DNA from: Phascolarctobacterium sp. ET69
GTDB lineage: Bacteria > Bacillota > Negativicutes > Acidaminococcales > Acidaminococcaceae
DNA length: 64,000 bases
Direction: 5' to 3'
Assembly: GCF_023336935.1 (NCBI RefSeq)
Contig: NZ_JAMBLR010000003.1
Coordinates: forward strand, 62,001 to 126,000
Part shown: in pieces, positions 51,456 to 60,804 of the stretch
Position numbering within the stretch: the first letter of the stretch is position 1
Layout of the letters: each line of letters begins with the position of its first letter
The notes under the pieces: generated by a model
Databases searched by the model: none
What the model was told of the DNA's origin: nothing
The model's input: only the letters and a program-made list of their open reading frames with translations
Translations under genes and position numbers: made by a program

Positions 51456-52592
51456 ATGACTAATCTGAATGAAAAAATTTCCCGCAGAAAATTTTTACAG
51501 CTTACAGCCGGTGCTGCCATCGGCGCCGCTATGCTTAACGTGCCGGGTATGACCTTTGCCGCAGGCGCAAAAGTAAAAGCCGCAAATTACAATAAGCTGC
51601 CTGACACAGTGCCTCTTGCCAAAGAGGCGGAGCTGGTGCAGCTTTCGTACAAAAAAATTCAGGATGCAGTCAGCAGTATTAAAGACAGCACTTTAAGAAG
51701 CATGACGGCAGAAATTATCAATAACCCCAATCCGGCATTTATGGAAAATTATCAGCTGCCGGGCAGCAAACGCGCGCTGTACAATAAGCTGGCAGCTGCC
51801 GGTTTGCTTGATACTTCCAAAATTTTCGCCGAACAGCTGCTGCCTCCGTACAGCGGCAAGCTGCCCCAGCCGTTCTATTCCGCACCTGGCAGCGGCTACG
51901 CAAGCCACCATGCTTATCCGGGCGGGCTGGCAACGCATACGGCCGCTAACCTGTGCATTTCCGAAGGCATTTACAATACCTATAAGGACATTTTTAACAG
52001 CGACATCAGCCGCGATATTATCATTTCCGCACAGGCGTTGCACGATTTGGCAAAACCGCTGGTATTCCAGTGGCAGAAAGACCAGGCTTCGCTGCCTGAA
52101 TACACCATTGCCGCTACCGGCGCACACCATATTTTAAGTATTGCCGAAGTTATTTACCGCGGGTTCCCGGTGGAAGAAGTTGTTGCTCAGGCCTGTGCAC
52201 ATACCATTCCGACAGGCAAAGACGAGCAGGTTGTTGCCGGTTACTTAAAGGCAGCTGCCATTATCGCCGGTAAGGATGCCGTAAAACTCGGCCTTGTAAA
52301 CAGCGACAACACTATTCCTACTCCGCATAAGCAGGAAGGTTACATTGTAAGCCTCGGCGACCACGACTTTGTACTCAGCAGCCCGGCCTGCCAGAAATCC
52401 GTTGCCATTCTTAAACAGATTGCAGCCAAAGATTACGGTATGACGAAAGCTGAGCTGGAAGGCGAACATTTCAACCGCTTCCGCAACTACATCGGCGCGC
52501 AGTATTCAATGATGTATATCGACAGCCTTGCATCTACCAAAAACGGCATGGAAAGAATCCGCCAGGCGGTGAAGAACGTAATTGTTAAATAA
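51456..52592 (+). CDS. Tat-exported HD-domain phosphohydrolase-like protein
   Basis: A 378-residue protein with a twin-arginine signal (ISRRKFLQLTAGAAIGAAML), so it is exported folded. The body has HD-domain features: HHAYPGGLATHTAANL, then ALHDLAKP with His196-Asp197, and a later AHTIP. This pattern resembles the HD domain of YhaM-type nucleases and phosphohydrolases that bind a divalent metal pair. An HD enzyme outside the cytoplasm is unusual; its substrate is unknown. GGAGGAG precedes ATG 51456. Confidence 0.8.
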   Translation: MTNLNEKISRRKFLQLTAGAAIGAAMLNVPGMTFAAGAKVKAANYNKLPDTVPLAKEAELVQLSYKKIQDAVSSIKDSTLRSMTAEIINNPNPAFMENYQLPGSKRALYNKLAAAGLLDTSKIFAEQLLPPYSGKLPQPFYSAPGSGYASHHAYPGGLATHTAANLCISEGIYNTYKDIFNSDISRDIIISAQALHDLAKPLVFQWQKDQASLPEYTIAATGAHHILSIAEVIYRGFPVEEVVAQACAHTIPTGKDEQVVAGYLKAAAIIAGKDAVKLGLVNSDNTIPTPHKQEGYIVSLGDHDFVLSSPACQKSVAILKQIAAKDYGMTKAELEGEHFNRFRNYIGAQYSMMYIDSLASTKNGMERIRQAVKNVIVK

Positions 52593-52603
52593 GCCTGCGG
52601 TGC

Positions 52604-52702
52604 TTGACAAACGATTGAAGTAGCATTATTATAATTATACAAACGGTTAAATAACCACCAATGGTTAACGAAATTAGGGCGTGTTGCAGCACGTCCTTTT
52701 TT
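52604..52702 (+). ncRNA. candidate small RNA with own promoter and terminator
   Basis: TTGACA (52604-52609), 17 bp, TATTAT (52627-52632) predicts a start near 52640; the terminator GGGCGTGT/GCACGTCC with T6 ends at 52702. The RNA of about 65 nt contains GGTTAAATAACC and GGTTAAC elements and no ORF with a ribosome binding site. It reads towards the type I toxin locus but ends before it. Confidence 0.5.
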
Positions 52703-52716
52703 CATGCAAAAAATAA

Positions 52717-52741
52717 AGCCGTACAGTTGCAGCTGTACGGC
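52717..52741 (-). terminator. terminator of toxin mRNA 1
   Basis: GCCGTACAG/CTGTACGGC perfect stem; on the minus strand it is followed by a T-rich tail. It would end the mRNA of the holin-like toxin at 52894-52968. Confidence 0.65.
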
Positions 52742-52761
52742 AAAAAGTTACTTTGTGTTAT

Positions 52762-52887
52762 TTGACAAGAGTAAACAGTTTGATATAATATAAGCAAAGA
52801 GATAGCTGGTAGTGGTTCACCGGCTCTCCTGTGATTAATTAAAAATTAAGTGAAGAAGACCGTGTAACCGTGTTATACGGTTTTTTT
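52762..52887 (+). ncRNA. antisense antitoxin RNA 1
   Basis: TTGACA (52762-52767), 16 bp, TATAAT (52784-52789) and a terminator ACCGTGTAA/TTATACGGT with T7 (52859-52887) define an RNA of about 90 nt. It is transcribed against the 3' part of the toxin mRNA. Near its start it contains GAGATAGCTGGTA, also present at the 5' end of the toxin mRNA. Confidence 0.75.
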
Positions 52888-52893
52888 CATGCC

Positions 52894-52968
52894 TTATTTA
52901 CGGTATGAAATGAGAACTATGAGTGTGGCAAAAGCTATCATAAGTGATAAAGCTTCGTATACAGTCAC
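52894..52968 (-). CDS. holin-like type I toxin 1 (24 aa)
   Basis: GTG 52968, with AGGTGA five bases upstream, reads 24 codons: VTVYEALSLMIAFATLIV followed by LISYRK. It matches the Hol-Tox family of small membrane toxins (M-x-x-YE-x-LSLM-x-AF, hydrophobic helix, basic end). The mRNA would start near 53016 from a TATAAT box (53023-53028) and end at the hairpin 52717-52741. Its 5' GAGATAGCTGGTA is complementary to its own 3' region (52798-52810), a long-range lock typical of type I toxin mRNAs. Confidence 0.8.
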   Translation of the reverse strand: MTVYEALSLMIAFATLIVLISYRK

Positions 52969-53054
52969 AGAAATCACCTGCCTTGGCAGGAAAACCGATA
53001 TACCAGCTATCTCGCAGAGATAATTATAGCATACGAATATCTGATTGAAAAGAT

Positions 53055-53099
53055 AAAAACGCCATCAGGAATAATTGGTAATTACTCCCGGTGGCGTTT
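53055..53099 (-). terminator. terminator of the heme operon
   Basis: AAACGCCA/TGGCGTTT stem extended by further pairs, with a T-rich tail on the minus strand, 17 bp after hemL. Confidence 0.65.
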
Positions 53100-53116
53100 A
53101 AAAATTTTTAAATATT

Positions 53117-54415
53117 TTATTTTTTGCTTGCCGCTACATTGCTGAAGGCTTTTTCGGCGGCAGCAATGGTTTTTTCAATATCTTCCGGCGTATGGGCCAG
53201 CGAGATAAAGTTGGTTTCAAACTGGGAAGGCGGCAGGTAAATGCCCTGTTCCAGCATGCTGTGGAAGTAGATGCGGAAGGCATCTAAATCGCTGGTAGCG
53301 GCAGATGCGTAATCCGTAACGGGTTTGTCGTTAAAGAATACGGTGAACATGGAACCGAGGCGGTGGCACTGTACGGGCACACCTGCTTTTTCTGCCGCGC
53401 GTTGCAGGCCGCCAACCAAAATGGCTGTGTGGCTTTCAAGCGCTGCGCATACATTGTGTTCTTCCATGTAGGTAAGGTTGGCAATACCGGCAGCCATAGC
53501 CAGCGGGTTGCCGCTTAAGGTGCCTGCCTGGTACATGGGGCCGACGGGGGCAACCATTTCCATAATGGCGCGTTTGCCGCCGTAGGCAGCTACCGGCAGC
53601 CCGCCGCCGATAACTTTACCTAAGCAGGTAATATCCGGGTCGATGCCGTATAAGCCCTGCGAGCCGCCCTGCGAGGAGCGGAAGCCGGACATAACTTCGT
53701 CGCAGATGAGAAGTGCACCGTATTGTTTTGTAATTTCGCGTATTTTGGCAAGGTAGCCGTCGTGCGGAAGCACAAGGCCCATATTGCCGGGTGTGGGTTC
53801 CATAATAACGGCGGCAATGGTTTCGCCCTGCGTGCGGAACACTTCTTCCAGTGCAGTTTCGTCGTTAAACGGAATGGTAATGGTGTTGACGGCAACGTTT
53901 TTTGGTACGCCCGGGCTGTCGGGCACGCCAAGCGTTGCAGCGCCGCTGCCTGCCTTAACGAGCAGGCTGTCGTGGTGGCCGTGGTAGCAGCCGATGAATT
54001 TAACAATGTTGTCACGTCCGGTATAGGCGCGTGCCAGGCGCAGTGCGCTCATGGTGGCTTCGGTGCCGCTGTTTACCATGCGTACCATGTCCATGGAAGG
54101 AACAAGGCGGCATACGAGTTTGGCAAGTTCGGTTTCGGCAAGTGTCGGTGCGCCGTAGGAAGAACCTTTTTCGGCAGCTTTTTTAATGGCTTCGGTAACA
54201 ACCGGGTGCGCGTGGCCCAACAGCAGCGGGCCGTAGCTTAAAACGTAGTCGATATATTCGTTGCCGTCGATATCGGTAAGTTTGCTGCCTGCGCCGCCGG
54301 CAATAATGGGTGGTACGCCGCCTACGCTGCGGAACGAACGTACGGGGCTGTTAACGCCGCCGGGAATATATTGTTTTGCTTCTTCAAAAGCGGCTTCGGA
54401 TTTTGCGTGCTGCAT
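53117..54415 (-). CDS. hemL: glutamate-1-semialdehyde 2,1-aminomutase
   Basis: A 432-residue PLP enzyme that converts glutamate-1-semialdehyde to 5-aminolevulinate. Characteristic segments are [51 protein letters not shown] and the PLP lysine in [17 protein letters not shown]. It is the last gene of the operon. AGGAGG overlaps the end of hemB and serves its start. Confidence 0.97.
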   Translation of the reverse strand: MQHAKSEAAFEEAKQYIPGGVNSPVRSFRSVGGVPPIIAGGAGSKLTDIDGNEYIDYVLSYGPLLLGHAHPVVTEAIKKAAEKGSSYGAPTLAETELAKLVCRLVPSMDMVRMVNSGTEATMSALRLARAYTGRDNIVKFIGCYHGHHDSLLVKAGSGAATLGVPDSPGVPKNVAVNTITIPFNDETALEEVFRTQGETIAAVIMEPTPGNMGLVLPHDGYLAKIREITKQYGALLICDEVMSGFRSSQGGSQGLYGIDPDITCLGKVIGGGLPVAAYGGKRAIMEMVAPVGPMYQAGTLSGNPLAMAAGIANLTYMEEHNVCAALESHTAILVGGLQRAAEKAGVPVQCHRLGSMFTVFFNDKPVTDYASAATSDLDAFRIYFHSMLEQGIYLPPSQFETNFISLAHTPEDIEKTIAAAEKAFSNVAASKK

Positions 54416-54424
54416 GTCGTCCTC

Positions 54425-55405
54425 CTATTCTCCGCGCAGCCAGCGTGCTGCGTCAAGGGCGTGGTAGGTAATAATCATTTTGGCACCGGCGCGTTTAAAA
54501 CCGGTAAGGGTTTCCATAACAATGCGTTTTTCGTCAATCCAGCCTTTTTCGGCAGCTGCTTTAACCATGGCGTATTCGCCGCTTACGTTGTAAACGCACA
54601 GCGGGCGGTTAAAGGTGTCCTTTACGCGGCGGATGATATCCATAAAGGCCAAAGCCGGTTTTACCATAACAATGTCGGCGCCTTCTTCAATGTCAAGTTC
54701 AACTTCGCGCAGTGCTTCGTCGCTGTTGGCGGGGTCCATCTGGTAGCCTTTGCGGTCGCCGTGCTCCGGTGCGGAATCGGCTGCGGCGCGGAACGGGCCG
54801 TAATATGCGGAAGCAAATTTTGCGGAATATGCCATGATGGGAATATTGGTAAAGCCTTCTTCATCAAGCGCGGTGCGGATGGCTTTAACGTAACCGTCCA
54901 TCATATTGGACGGAGCGATAATATCGGCGCCGGCTTTGGCGTGGGATACTGCAACTTTGGCTAAAAGCGGCAGGGTTGCGTCGTTATTAACGGTGCAGCC
55001 GTTTTCCAGTACGCCGCAGTGACCGTGTTCGGTGTATTCGCACAGGCATACGTCGGTAACGATTACAAGGTCGGGGTATTTTTCTTTAATCAGGCGGCAG
55101 GCCTGCTGTACAGGTTCTTCCATGTCCCAGGCGCTGCTGCCGGTGGCGTTTTTGTAAGAAGGAATGCCGAACAGGATAACTGCCGGGATTTTCAGTTCGG
55201 TAATTTCGTCCAGCACTTCCGGCAGGCGGTCGAGCGACCAGTGATAGTTGCCGGGCAGGGATTCGATTTCGTGTTTAACGTTTTTGCCGGGAACGACAAA
55301 AAGCGGATAGATTAAGTCATTGACGGAAAGCTCTGTTTCGCGGATCATGCTGCGCAGGTTTTCGGTTGCGCGTGTGCGGCGCGGGCGGTAAATGGGAAAG
55401 CCCAT
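54425..55405 (-). CDS. hemB: porphobilinogen synthase
   Basis: A 326-residue 5-aminolevulinate dehydratase joining two 5-aminolevulinate molecules. The zinc-type cysteine motif [14 protein letters not shown] is present, as are the Schiff-base lysine regions [16 protein letters not shown] and [14 protein letters not shown] 55405 is chosen over GTG 55414 because AAGGAG is eight bases upstream. The start overlaps the end of cobA/hemD by about three codons' distance, giving coupling. Confidence 0.96.
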   Translation of the reverse strand: MGFPIYRPRRTRATENLRSMIRETELSVNDLIYPLFVVPGKNVKHEIESLPGNYHWSLDRLPEVLDEITELKIPAVILFGIPSYKNATGSSAWDMEEPVQQACRLIKEKYPDLVIVTDVCLCEYTEHGHCGVLENGCTVNNDATLPLLAKVAVSHAKAGADIIAPSNMMDGYVKAIRTALDEEGFTNIPIMAYSAKFASAYYGPFRAAADSAPEHGDRKGYQMDPANSDEALREVELDIEEGADIVMVKPALAFMDIIRRVKDTFNRPLCVYNVSGEYAMVKAAAEKGWIDEKRIVMETLTGFKRAGAKMIITYHALDAARWLRGE

Positions 55406-55410
55406 GGTGA

Positions 55411-56931
55411 TCACTCCTTAATATAATAGCTTTTTATGGCATCCGTTAAACCGTCAATGGTAAAGGTACCGGCGGTTACGGCGGGTGTTAAACCGTTTTT
55501 ACGGCAGGTTTCGGCGGTTACGGGGCCGATTGCAGCAAGGGCAACGCCTTCAAGCAGTTCTTTGCTGCCGCCCAGCACTTTTAAAAAGTTGGTAACGGTG
55601 CTGGAGCTGGTAAAGGTAACCATGTCAACTTCTTTGTTTTGCAGCGCTTCCATAAGTTCTGCTGCGTTTTCGCATACTGCCGCAGTTTCGTAGGCGGTAA
55701 TAACGTCTGCTTCCGCACCGAGCTTGCGCAGGGTTTCGGGCAGTACTTCGCGCGCTTCTTTGGCGCGGGGAATAAGCACTTTGTCGCCCTTTTCAAGCTG
55801 GGGCGCAAGGGCTTCGGCAAGTTCTTCCGCCTTATAGGTGCAGGGAACAAGATCGGCTTTAACGCCGCAGCTTTGCAGTGCTTTGGCGGTGCCGCAGCCG
55901 ATGGCGGCAATTTTTACGCCTGCCAGAGCGCGGGCATCAAGCCCTGCGTGGCCAAGGCGTGCAAAGAAGGCTTTAACGCCGTTAGCACTGGTAAGCACCA
56001 GCCATTTATAGGTATGAATGTTTTTGATTGCTTCGTCAAGCGGGGCGTAGGTTTCGGGCGGCACAATTTTAATGGAAGGTGCTTCGATAACCTTTGCTCC
56101 TTCTGCTTCCAGCTGTTTGGTAAGGGCACTGGCCTGAGAGCGTGCACGTGTTACAACAATGGTTTTGCCAAACAGCGGCTTGTTGTCGTACCAGCGCAGC
56201 TGCTCACGCAGTTTTACCACGTTGCCTACAATAAAAATGGCAGGCGGCTTCAGCCCTGCGGCGGCAACGTCTGCGGCAGCAGTGCCGACGGTGGTAACAA
56301 GGGTTTGCTGTTCGGGGTGGGTGCCCCAGCGGATAACGGCGGCCGGGGTATCGGCGCTGCGTCCGTTTTCAATAAGTTTCTGCGTAATTTTGGGAATGTT
56401 TTCCACGCCCATTAAAAATACCAGTGTATCAACAGCGGTGGCAAGGCCCTGCCAGTTAATGGTGCTTTCGCCTTTGGTGGGGTCTTCGTGGCCGGTAATA
56501 ACGGCAAAGCTTGTGGCAACGCGCCTGTGCGTTACGGGGATGCCGGCATATTCGGCAACGGCAATGGCGCTGGTTACGCCCGGTACAAATTCAAAGGGCA
56601 GTCCTGCTTCCAGAAGCTCAATGGCTTCTTCGCCGCCGCGGCCAAATACAAAGGGGTCGCCGCCTTTAAGGCGGGCAACGGTTTTGCCTTCGGCAGCAAG
56701 TTTTACCAACAGTTTGTTAATATCCGGCTGGCGCATGGTATGGTTGGCAGAGGCTTTGCCTACGTAAACCATTTCCGCATCCGGGCGGGCATAGGCTAAA
56801 ATGCGCGGGTCGGCCAGACGGTCGTACACAACGGCGTCTGCCGCTTTTAAACATTCCATTGCCTTAATGGATAAGAGGCCCGGGTCGCCGGGGCCTGCGC
56901 CGATGAGATATACTTTTCCTTGTTTTGTCAT
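55411..56931 (-). CDS. cobA-hemD: fused uroporphyrinogen-III C-methyltransferase/synthase
   Basis: A 506-residue fusion. The N-terminal half (1-245) is SUMT/CobA ([43 protein letters not shown]), which makes precorrin-2. The C-terminal half (about 255-506) is HemD ([25 protein letters not shown]), which closes hydroxymethylbilane to uroporphyrinogen III. The fusion is common in Bacillota that route tetrapyrroles to siroheme and cobalamin. AGGAGAGGA precedes ATG 56931. Confidence 0.96.
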   Translation of the reverse strand: MTKQGKVYLIGAGPGDPGLLSIKAMECLKAADAVVYDRLADPRILAYARPDAEMVYVGKASANHTMRQPDINKLLVKLAAEGKTVARLKGGDPFVFGRGGEEAIELLEAGLPFEFVPGVTSAIAVAEYAGIPVTHRRVATSFAVITGHEDPTKGESTINWQGLATAVDTLVFLMGVENIPKITQKLIENGRSADTPAAVIRWGTHPEQQTLVTTVGTAAADVAAAGLKPPAIFIVGNVVKLREQLRWYDNKPLFGKTIVVTRARSQASALTKQLEAEGAKVIEAPSIKIVPPETYAPLDEAIKNIHTYKWLVLTSANGVKAFFARLGHAGLDARALAGVKIAAIGCGTAKALQSCGVKADLVPCTYKAEELAEALAPQLEKGDKVLIPRAKEAREVLPETLRKLGAEADVITAYETAAVCENAAELMEALQNKEVDMVTFTSSSTVTNFLKVLGGSKELLEGVALAAIGPVTAETCRKNGLTPAVTAGTFTIDGLTDAIKSYYIKE

Positions 56932-56943
56932 ATATTCCTCTCC

Positions 56944-57864
56944 TTACAGGATAGCGGCAAGAATTTCTTTGCCGCCGTTATCAAGCATTTTTTGTCCAAG
57001 CGTGCGCCCTAAAGTTACGGCGTCGGCTGCATTGCCTTCTGCGGTGTCGCGCAGCACGGTGCTGCCGTCCAGAGAAGCAATAACTGCTTCCATGGCAATG
57101 CGCCCTTCGTTAACTTCGGCGTGCACGCCGATAGGCACCTGGCAGCCGCCTTCGAGCAGGCCCAGAAAGGCGCGTTCGGCGTCGGTTGCCTGTTTGGTGG
57201 CTGTATCGTTTAAAAAGTCCAGCATCTGGCGGACTTTAAAATTATCGGCGCGGCATTCAATGGCAAGCGCACCCTGGCCGACGGCAGGCAGGCAGTAGCT
57301 CTGCGGAATGATTTCCTTAATTCTGTCTGCATGGCCGAGGCGTGTAAGACCTGCGGCGGCGAGGATGATGGCATCCATCTGTCCTTCGTCAAGTTTTTTG
57401 AGGCGGGTGTCTACATTGCCGCGCAAATCAACAATTTTTAAGTCCGGGCGTCTGGCAAGAAGCTGCGCGCGGCGGCGCAGGCTGCTTGTGCCAAGTACGC
57501 TGCCTTCGGGCAGTTCTTCAATGCTGTTATATTTGTTGCTTACAAAAGCGTCGCCGGCGTTTGCGCGCTCGGTAATCGCCGTCAGGCACAGCCCTTCCGG
57601 CAGTACGGTGGGCATATCCTTCAAGCTGTGCACGGCAAGGTCAATGGTGCCGTCCAAAAGTTCCTGTTCTATTTCTTTGGTAAACAGGCCTTTGCCGCCT
57701 ATTTTCGCCAGCGGCACATCCAAAATCCGGTCGCCTTTGGTAACTATCTTTTTAAGCGTTACCTCGCAGCCGGGGTATTCTTCGCGCAGGCGTCCGGCAA
57801 TATAGTTGCTCTGCCACATGGCTAAAAGGCTCTGCCTAGTCCCAATAATCAAATTTGTTTTCAT
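56944..57864 (-). CDS. hemC: hydroxymethylbilane synthase
   Basis: A 306-residue porphobilinogen deaminase. Clear signatures are IGTRQSLLAMWQSNYIAGRL, VHSLKDMPTVLPEGL, LGTSSLRRRAQLLARRPDL, IVDLRGNVDTRLKKL and the dipyrromethane-binding cysteine in LLEGGCQVPIGVHA. Its start lies 29 bases inside the end of hemA, so the two are translationally coupled. Confidence 0.97.
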   Translation of the reverse strand: MKTNLIIGTRQSLLAMWQSNYIAGRLREEYPGCEVTLKKIVTKGDRILDVPLAKIGGKGLFTKEIEQELLDGTIDLAVHSLKDMPTVLPEGLCLTAITERANAGDAFVSNKYNSIEELPEGSVLGTSSLRRRAQLLARRPDLKIVDLRGNVDTRLKKLDEGQMDAIILAAAGLTRLGHADRIKEIIPQSYCLPAVGQGALAIECRADNFKVRQMLDFLNDTATKQATDAERAFLGLLEGGCQVPIGVHAEVNEGRIAMEAVIASLDGSTVLRDTAEGNAADAVTLGRTLGQKMLDNGGKEILAAIL

Positions 57865-59143
57865 CGCCGATGTAGTCCTCTCCTTTATCGTTCAGCAAAA
57901 ACAGCTCGCAAATCACTTTGCGCAGGCGTTCTTCGTCCGGCGTTCCGGCAGCGGCGTTCATGGCCGTCATCGGCTCGCGCAGAAATTTATGTTCCAGGCG
58001 CTGCGTCATAATGTCGATAATGCGGCGTTCATGCTCCGTAAGTTCCGGCATTTTGGCAAAGGCGCGTTTCAGCACCTTTTCACGCAGAAAGTTCATTTTT
58101 TCGTGCAGCTGCACCATAACGGGGCGCATGGTTAAATAACGCAGGCGCTCTTTAAGCTCGGAAATTTCTTCTTCAATAATAGCTTCCGCCATTTTGGCTT
58201 CGTGCGTGCGGAAATGTTTGTTGGTATCAACAACGCCTTCCAAGTCGTCGATATTATAAAGCGTAATGCCTGGCAGCTGCGCAACTTTGGGGTCAACGTC
58301 GCGCGGCACGGCAATATCAATCAAAATCAGCGGCCTGCCTCCGCGTTTGGCGGTTACTTCGCGCATATCCTTTTCGTGGATAACGTAATGCGGCGCGCCG
58401 GTACTGGTAATGATGATGTCCGAAGTTTCGGCCTGCTCCAGATATTTATTGTAGGCAATGGCCGTGCCGTTAAACTTGTCGGCAAGCTCTTTGGCGTGGT
58501 CAAAATTGCGGTTGCTTACAAAAATCGTTTTGGCGCCTTTGTCAATTAAATGGCGCGCGGTAAGTTCGCTCATGCGCCCTGCGCCAAGCACTAAAATATT
58601 GGCGTCTTCAATGCTGCCCAAAACATCCATGGCAAGGTCAACAGCGGCGCTTGATACCGATACCGAGCTGTAAGCGATTTTGGTTTCGGTGCGTACGCGC
58701 TTGCCGGTGGCGATGGCGCGGTTGAAAATGGTATTAAAAATCGTGCCCGTCATGGAGTTTTCGCGGGCAATCTGGTAAGCGTTTTTAATCTGGCTTAAAA
58801 TCTGCCCTTCGCCGATAACCAGCGAATCGAGGCTGGAAGCCACTTTAAACAGATGGCGCACGCAGTTGACGCCGCTCAAGTTGTAAAAGTATTCTGTTTT
58901 GTAACCGTCGCCCGCCAGATGCTTAACCAGCGTCTGGATGAACTTCATGCCGCTTACGGGTTCTTCCAGCACCATGTAAAACTCGGTGCGGTTGCAGGTG
59001 GAAAGCAGCACTGCTTCATCGAGGTTGTCATAATTGCGCAGGCGGCGCAGAATGCGGGCTATGCGGTCGGCGCTGAAGTTAAAGCCCTCGCGGACTTCAA
59101 CCGGCGCGGTTTTATGGTTCAGCCCTAAAACTATTAATTGCAT
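57836..59143 (-). CDS. hemA: glutamyl-tRNA reductase
   Basis: A 435-residue NADPH-dependent reductase that starts C5-pathway tetrapyrrole synthesis from glutamyl-tRNA. The catalytic cysteine is in LLSTCNRTEFYMVLE, and the conserved GLNHKTAPVEVRE, GEGQILSQIKNAY and NADPH-binding LVLGAGRMSELTARHL segments are present. AAAGGAG is 10 bases before ATG 59143. It overlaps sirC by 32 bases at its start and hemC at its end. Confidence 0.97.
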   Translation of the reverse strand: MQLIVLGLNHKTAPVEVREGFNFSADRIARILRRLRNYDNLDEAVLLSTCNRTEFYMVLEEPVSGMKFIQTLVKHLAGDGYKTEYFYNLSGVNCVRHLFKVASSLDSLVIGEGQILSQIKNAYQIARENSMTGTIFNTIFNRAIATGKRVRTETKIAYSSVSVSSAAVDLAMDVLGSIEDANILVLGAGRMSELTARHLIDKGAKTIFVSNRNFDHAKELADKFNGTAIAYNKYLEQAETSDIIITSTGAPHYVIHEKDMREVTAKRGGRPLILIDIAVPRDVDPKVAQLPGITLYNIDDLEGVVDTNKHFRTHEAKMAEAIIEEEISELKERLRYLTMRPVMVQLHEKMNFLREKVLKRAFAKMPELTEHERRIIDIMTQRLEHKFLREPMTAMNAAAGTPDEERLRKVICELFLLNDKGEDYIGDENKFDYWD

Positions 59144-59753
59144 TTGTAATGCGCTCCTTTAATATATTCAGATGGCCTTCGTGCAAAAGGCCAATACTTT
59201 CTTCATCAAGCATTTCCCGCCAGAAGGCAGTGCGCTGTGCGGGTGTCAGCGGCAGCTGCTGCACTTTTTGGCGTGCCTCTGCCAGAAAATCCGCAAAAGC
59301 GGCAAAATTACCGCCGTAGGTTTTTGCCATATCCTGTGCCAAAAGGCGTGAGAATGCAGGCAGCCCTCCGCCGAAAGCGGTAAAGGTTAACCTGCCGCTG
59401 CTGCGTTGGGCGGGTACGCTGAAATTGCCAAGTTCCGGCTCTGTTATAACGTTAACAAGGCACGGCGCATCATGTGCAATAATGCGGTTCAGTGCTGCGT
59501 CGTCAGTTGCGGCAACCGCTAAAAAGCAATCGGCATCGCCTTTTTGGTAGCCTCGCAGGTTTAGGGCAATGCGGCCTTCACCGGCCAGTTTTATTAAAGC
59601 TGCATCCGCCGCAGGCGCGGTAACCGTAACCTGTGCGCCGGAAGCAAGAAGCGTGCGTACTTTGCGCAGGGCAACCTTGCCGCCGCCGATAACGGCGCAG
59701 CGTTTGCCGTTAAGGTTGAGCACTGCCGGATAGCTGAACAGATTTTCTTCCAT
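59112..59753 (-). CDS. precorrin-2 dehydrogenase (SirC/CysG N-terminal type)
   Basis: A 213-residue NAD-dependent enzyme that oxidises precorrin-2 to sirohydrochlorin. The Rossmann motif CAVIGGGKVALRKVRTLLASGAQVTV is at the N-terminus, and FLAVAATDDAALNRII and VPAQRSSGRLTFTAFGGG follow. It is the first gene of the operon, pointing the shared precursor to siroheme or cobalamin as well as heme. Its ribosome binding site is weak. Confidence 0.9.
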   Translation of the reverse strand: MEENLFSYPAVLNLNGKRCAVIGGGKVALRKVRTLLASGAQVTVTAPAADAALIKLAGEGRIALNLRGYQKGDADCFLAVAATDDAALNRIIAHDAPCLVNVITEPELGNFSVPAQRSSGRLTFTAFGGGLPAFSRLLAQDMAKTYGGNFAAFADFLAEARQKVQQLPLTPAQRTAFWREMLDEESIGLLHEGHLNILKERITNAINSFRAEP

Positions 59754-59958
59754 ATTATAAGCCTGCCTTGCTGTGACTTTTGTTTAAAAAATTACATAAA
59801 GATACAAGTACAATAATACCATAAAATAGGAAGTATTTCCAGTTAAAAATAGGTTGCAGGGCAGTGAAAATGTGTAAAAAAGTATCAATTAAGATAAGAG
59901 GATTTAAAGGCGCTGCCGCAGAATAATAACAAGGCAGGCAGCGGAGGAGGGATTTATT

Positions 59959-60555
59959 ATGAATTGTGCATTTTGCCCGCATCACAAATGCTACACGGAG
60001 GGCCAGAACTGTACAAAATATTCACATGAGGAGGTCTGCGGTTTTTACAGTGAAGATGACCGCAGAATGATGCGTGCCTCATCGGCAACCGAAAGCCGCA
60101 ACTATATGAAAATGACGCGCCTTGAAGAAAGTGCGTTTTTTGCCAAAGAACTTGGCGTGAAGAAAATAGGCATTGCCTTTTGCATAGGCCTTGCCAACGA
60201 AGCGCATTTTTGCGCGCAGTATTTTAAAAACCAGGGCTTTGTGGTGGAATCGGTTTGCTGCAAGGTCTGCTCGGTTGATAAAGATATGCTGGAGCTGGAA
60301 AAAATTAAGCCCGGCAAGCATGAAGCAATGTGCAACCCCAGAACGCAGGCGCAGCTTTTAAACAGCGCCGGTACGGAACTGAATTTTATTGTAGGCTTAT
60401 GCGTTGGGCATGATATGCAGTTTACCATGGCCAGCAAAGCGCCGGTATCGTGCCTTATTACCAAAGACCGCGTGCTTGCCAATAACCCGGCAGGGGCGGT
60501 GTACAGCCGTTACTGGCGGCGCAAACTGGGAATTTTAGAGGACGGAACGGTGTAA
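59959..60555 (+). CDS. DUF1847-type cysteine-rich protein
   Basis: A 198-residue protein rich in cysteines: CAFCPHHKCYTEGQNCTKYS at the N-terminus, then IAFCIGLANEAH, VCCKVCSVDKD, MCNPRTQA and FIVGLCVGHDMQF. This is the DUF1847 pattern, a presumed metal-binding or redox protein of anaerobes without an established function. No signal or membrane segment is seen. GGAGGAGGG precedes ATG 59959. It is divergent from the heme operon. Confidence 0.88.
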   Translation: MNCAFCPHHKCYTEGQNCTKYSHEEVCGFYSEDDRRMMRASSATESRNYMKMTRLEESAFFAKELGVKKIGIAFCIGLANEAHFCAQYFKNQGFVVESVCCKVCSVDKDMLELEKIKPGKHEAMCNPRTQAQLLNSAGTELNFIVGLCVGHDMQFTMASKAPVSCLITKDRVLANNPAGAVYSRYWRRKLGILEDGTV

Positions 60556-60556
60556 A

Positions 60557-60589
60557 TAAAAAAAGGTGCAGCGTAATGCTGCATCTTTT
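60557..60589. terminator. bidirectional terminator (DUF1847 gene and toxin mRNA 2)
   Basis: AAAAGGTGCAGC/GCTGCATCTTTT stem with a GTAAT loop. The minus-strand exit is a long T run, so it also ends the toxin mRNA that reads from 60858. Confidence 0.75.
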
Positions 60590-60718
60590 GACATTGATAG
60601 TTATAAAGGTTATAATAATGAAAGAGAGATAACCTGATGTTGGCGCGTCAGTCCTCTCCTCTGAATTTTTTGAGAATTGAAAGAAAGGCTGCCGGCCACG
60701 GTGGCCTTATTTCATTTT
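60588..60718 (+). ncRNA. antisense antitoxin RNA 2
   Basis: TTGACA (60588-60593), 17 bp, TATAAT (60611-60616) is a consensus promoter with a start near 60623. A terminator-like AAGGC...GCCTT stem with TTATTTCATTTT ends it near 60718. The RNA is antisense to the 3' part of the toxin mRNA and carries AGATAACCTGATG (60627-60639). Confidence 0.75.
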
Positions 60719-60726
60719 AATGCTGT

Positions 60727-60804
60727 TTAGCGTTTAGCAGAAATAATGGTAGCAACAAGAATACCGAAAGCTACCATTAACGATAACGTTTCGTAAGTGC
60801 TCAT
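60727..60804 (-). CDS. holin-like type I toxin 2 (25 aa)
   Basis: ATG 60804, behind a strong GAGGTGGTG site, reads 25 codons: MSTYETLSLMVAFGILVATI followed by ISAKR, a clear Hol-Tox family membrane toxin. A TATAAT box (60865-60870, minus) gives an mRNA starting near 60858. Its 5' sequence (complement of 60842-60854) pairs with its own 3' region (60627-60639) with one mismatch. The antisense RNA at 60588-60718 completes a type I toxin-antitoxin module like the one at 52.9 kb. Confidence 0.88.
   Translation of the reverse strand: MSTYETLSLMVAFGILVATIISAKR

Noticed and set aside
54371-54964. A 197-codon open frame antisense to hemL/hemB
   Set aside because: It shadows two certain heme genes and its low-complexity translation matches nothing.
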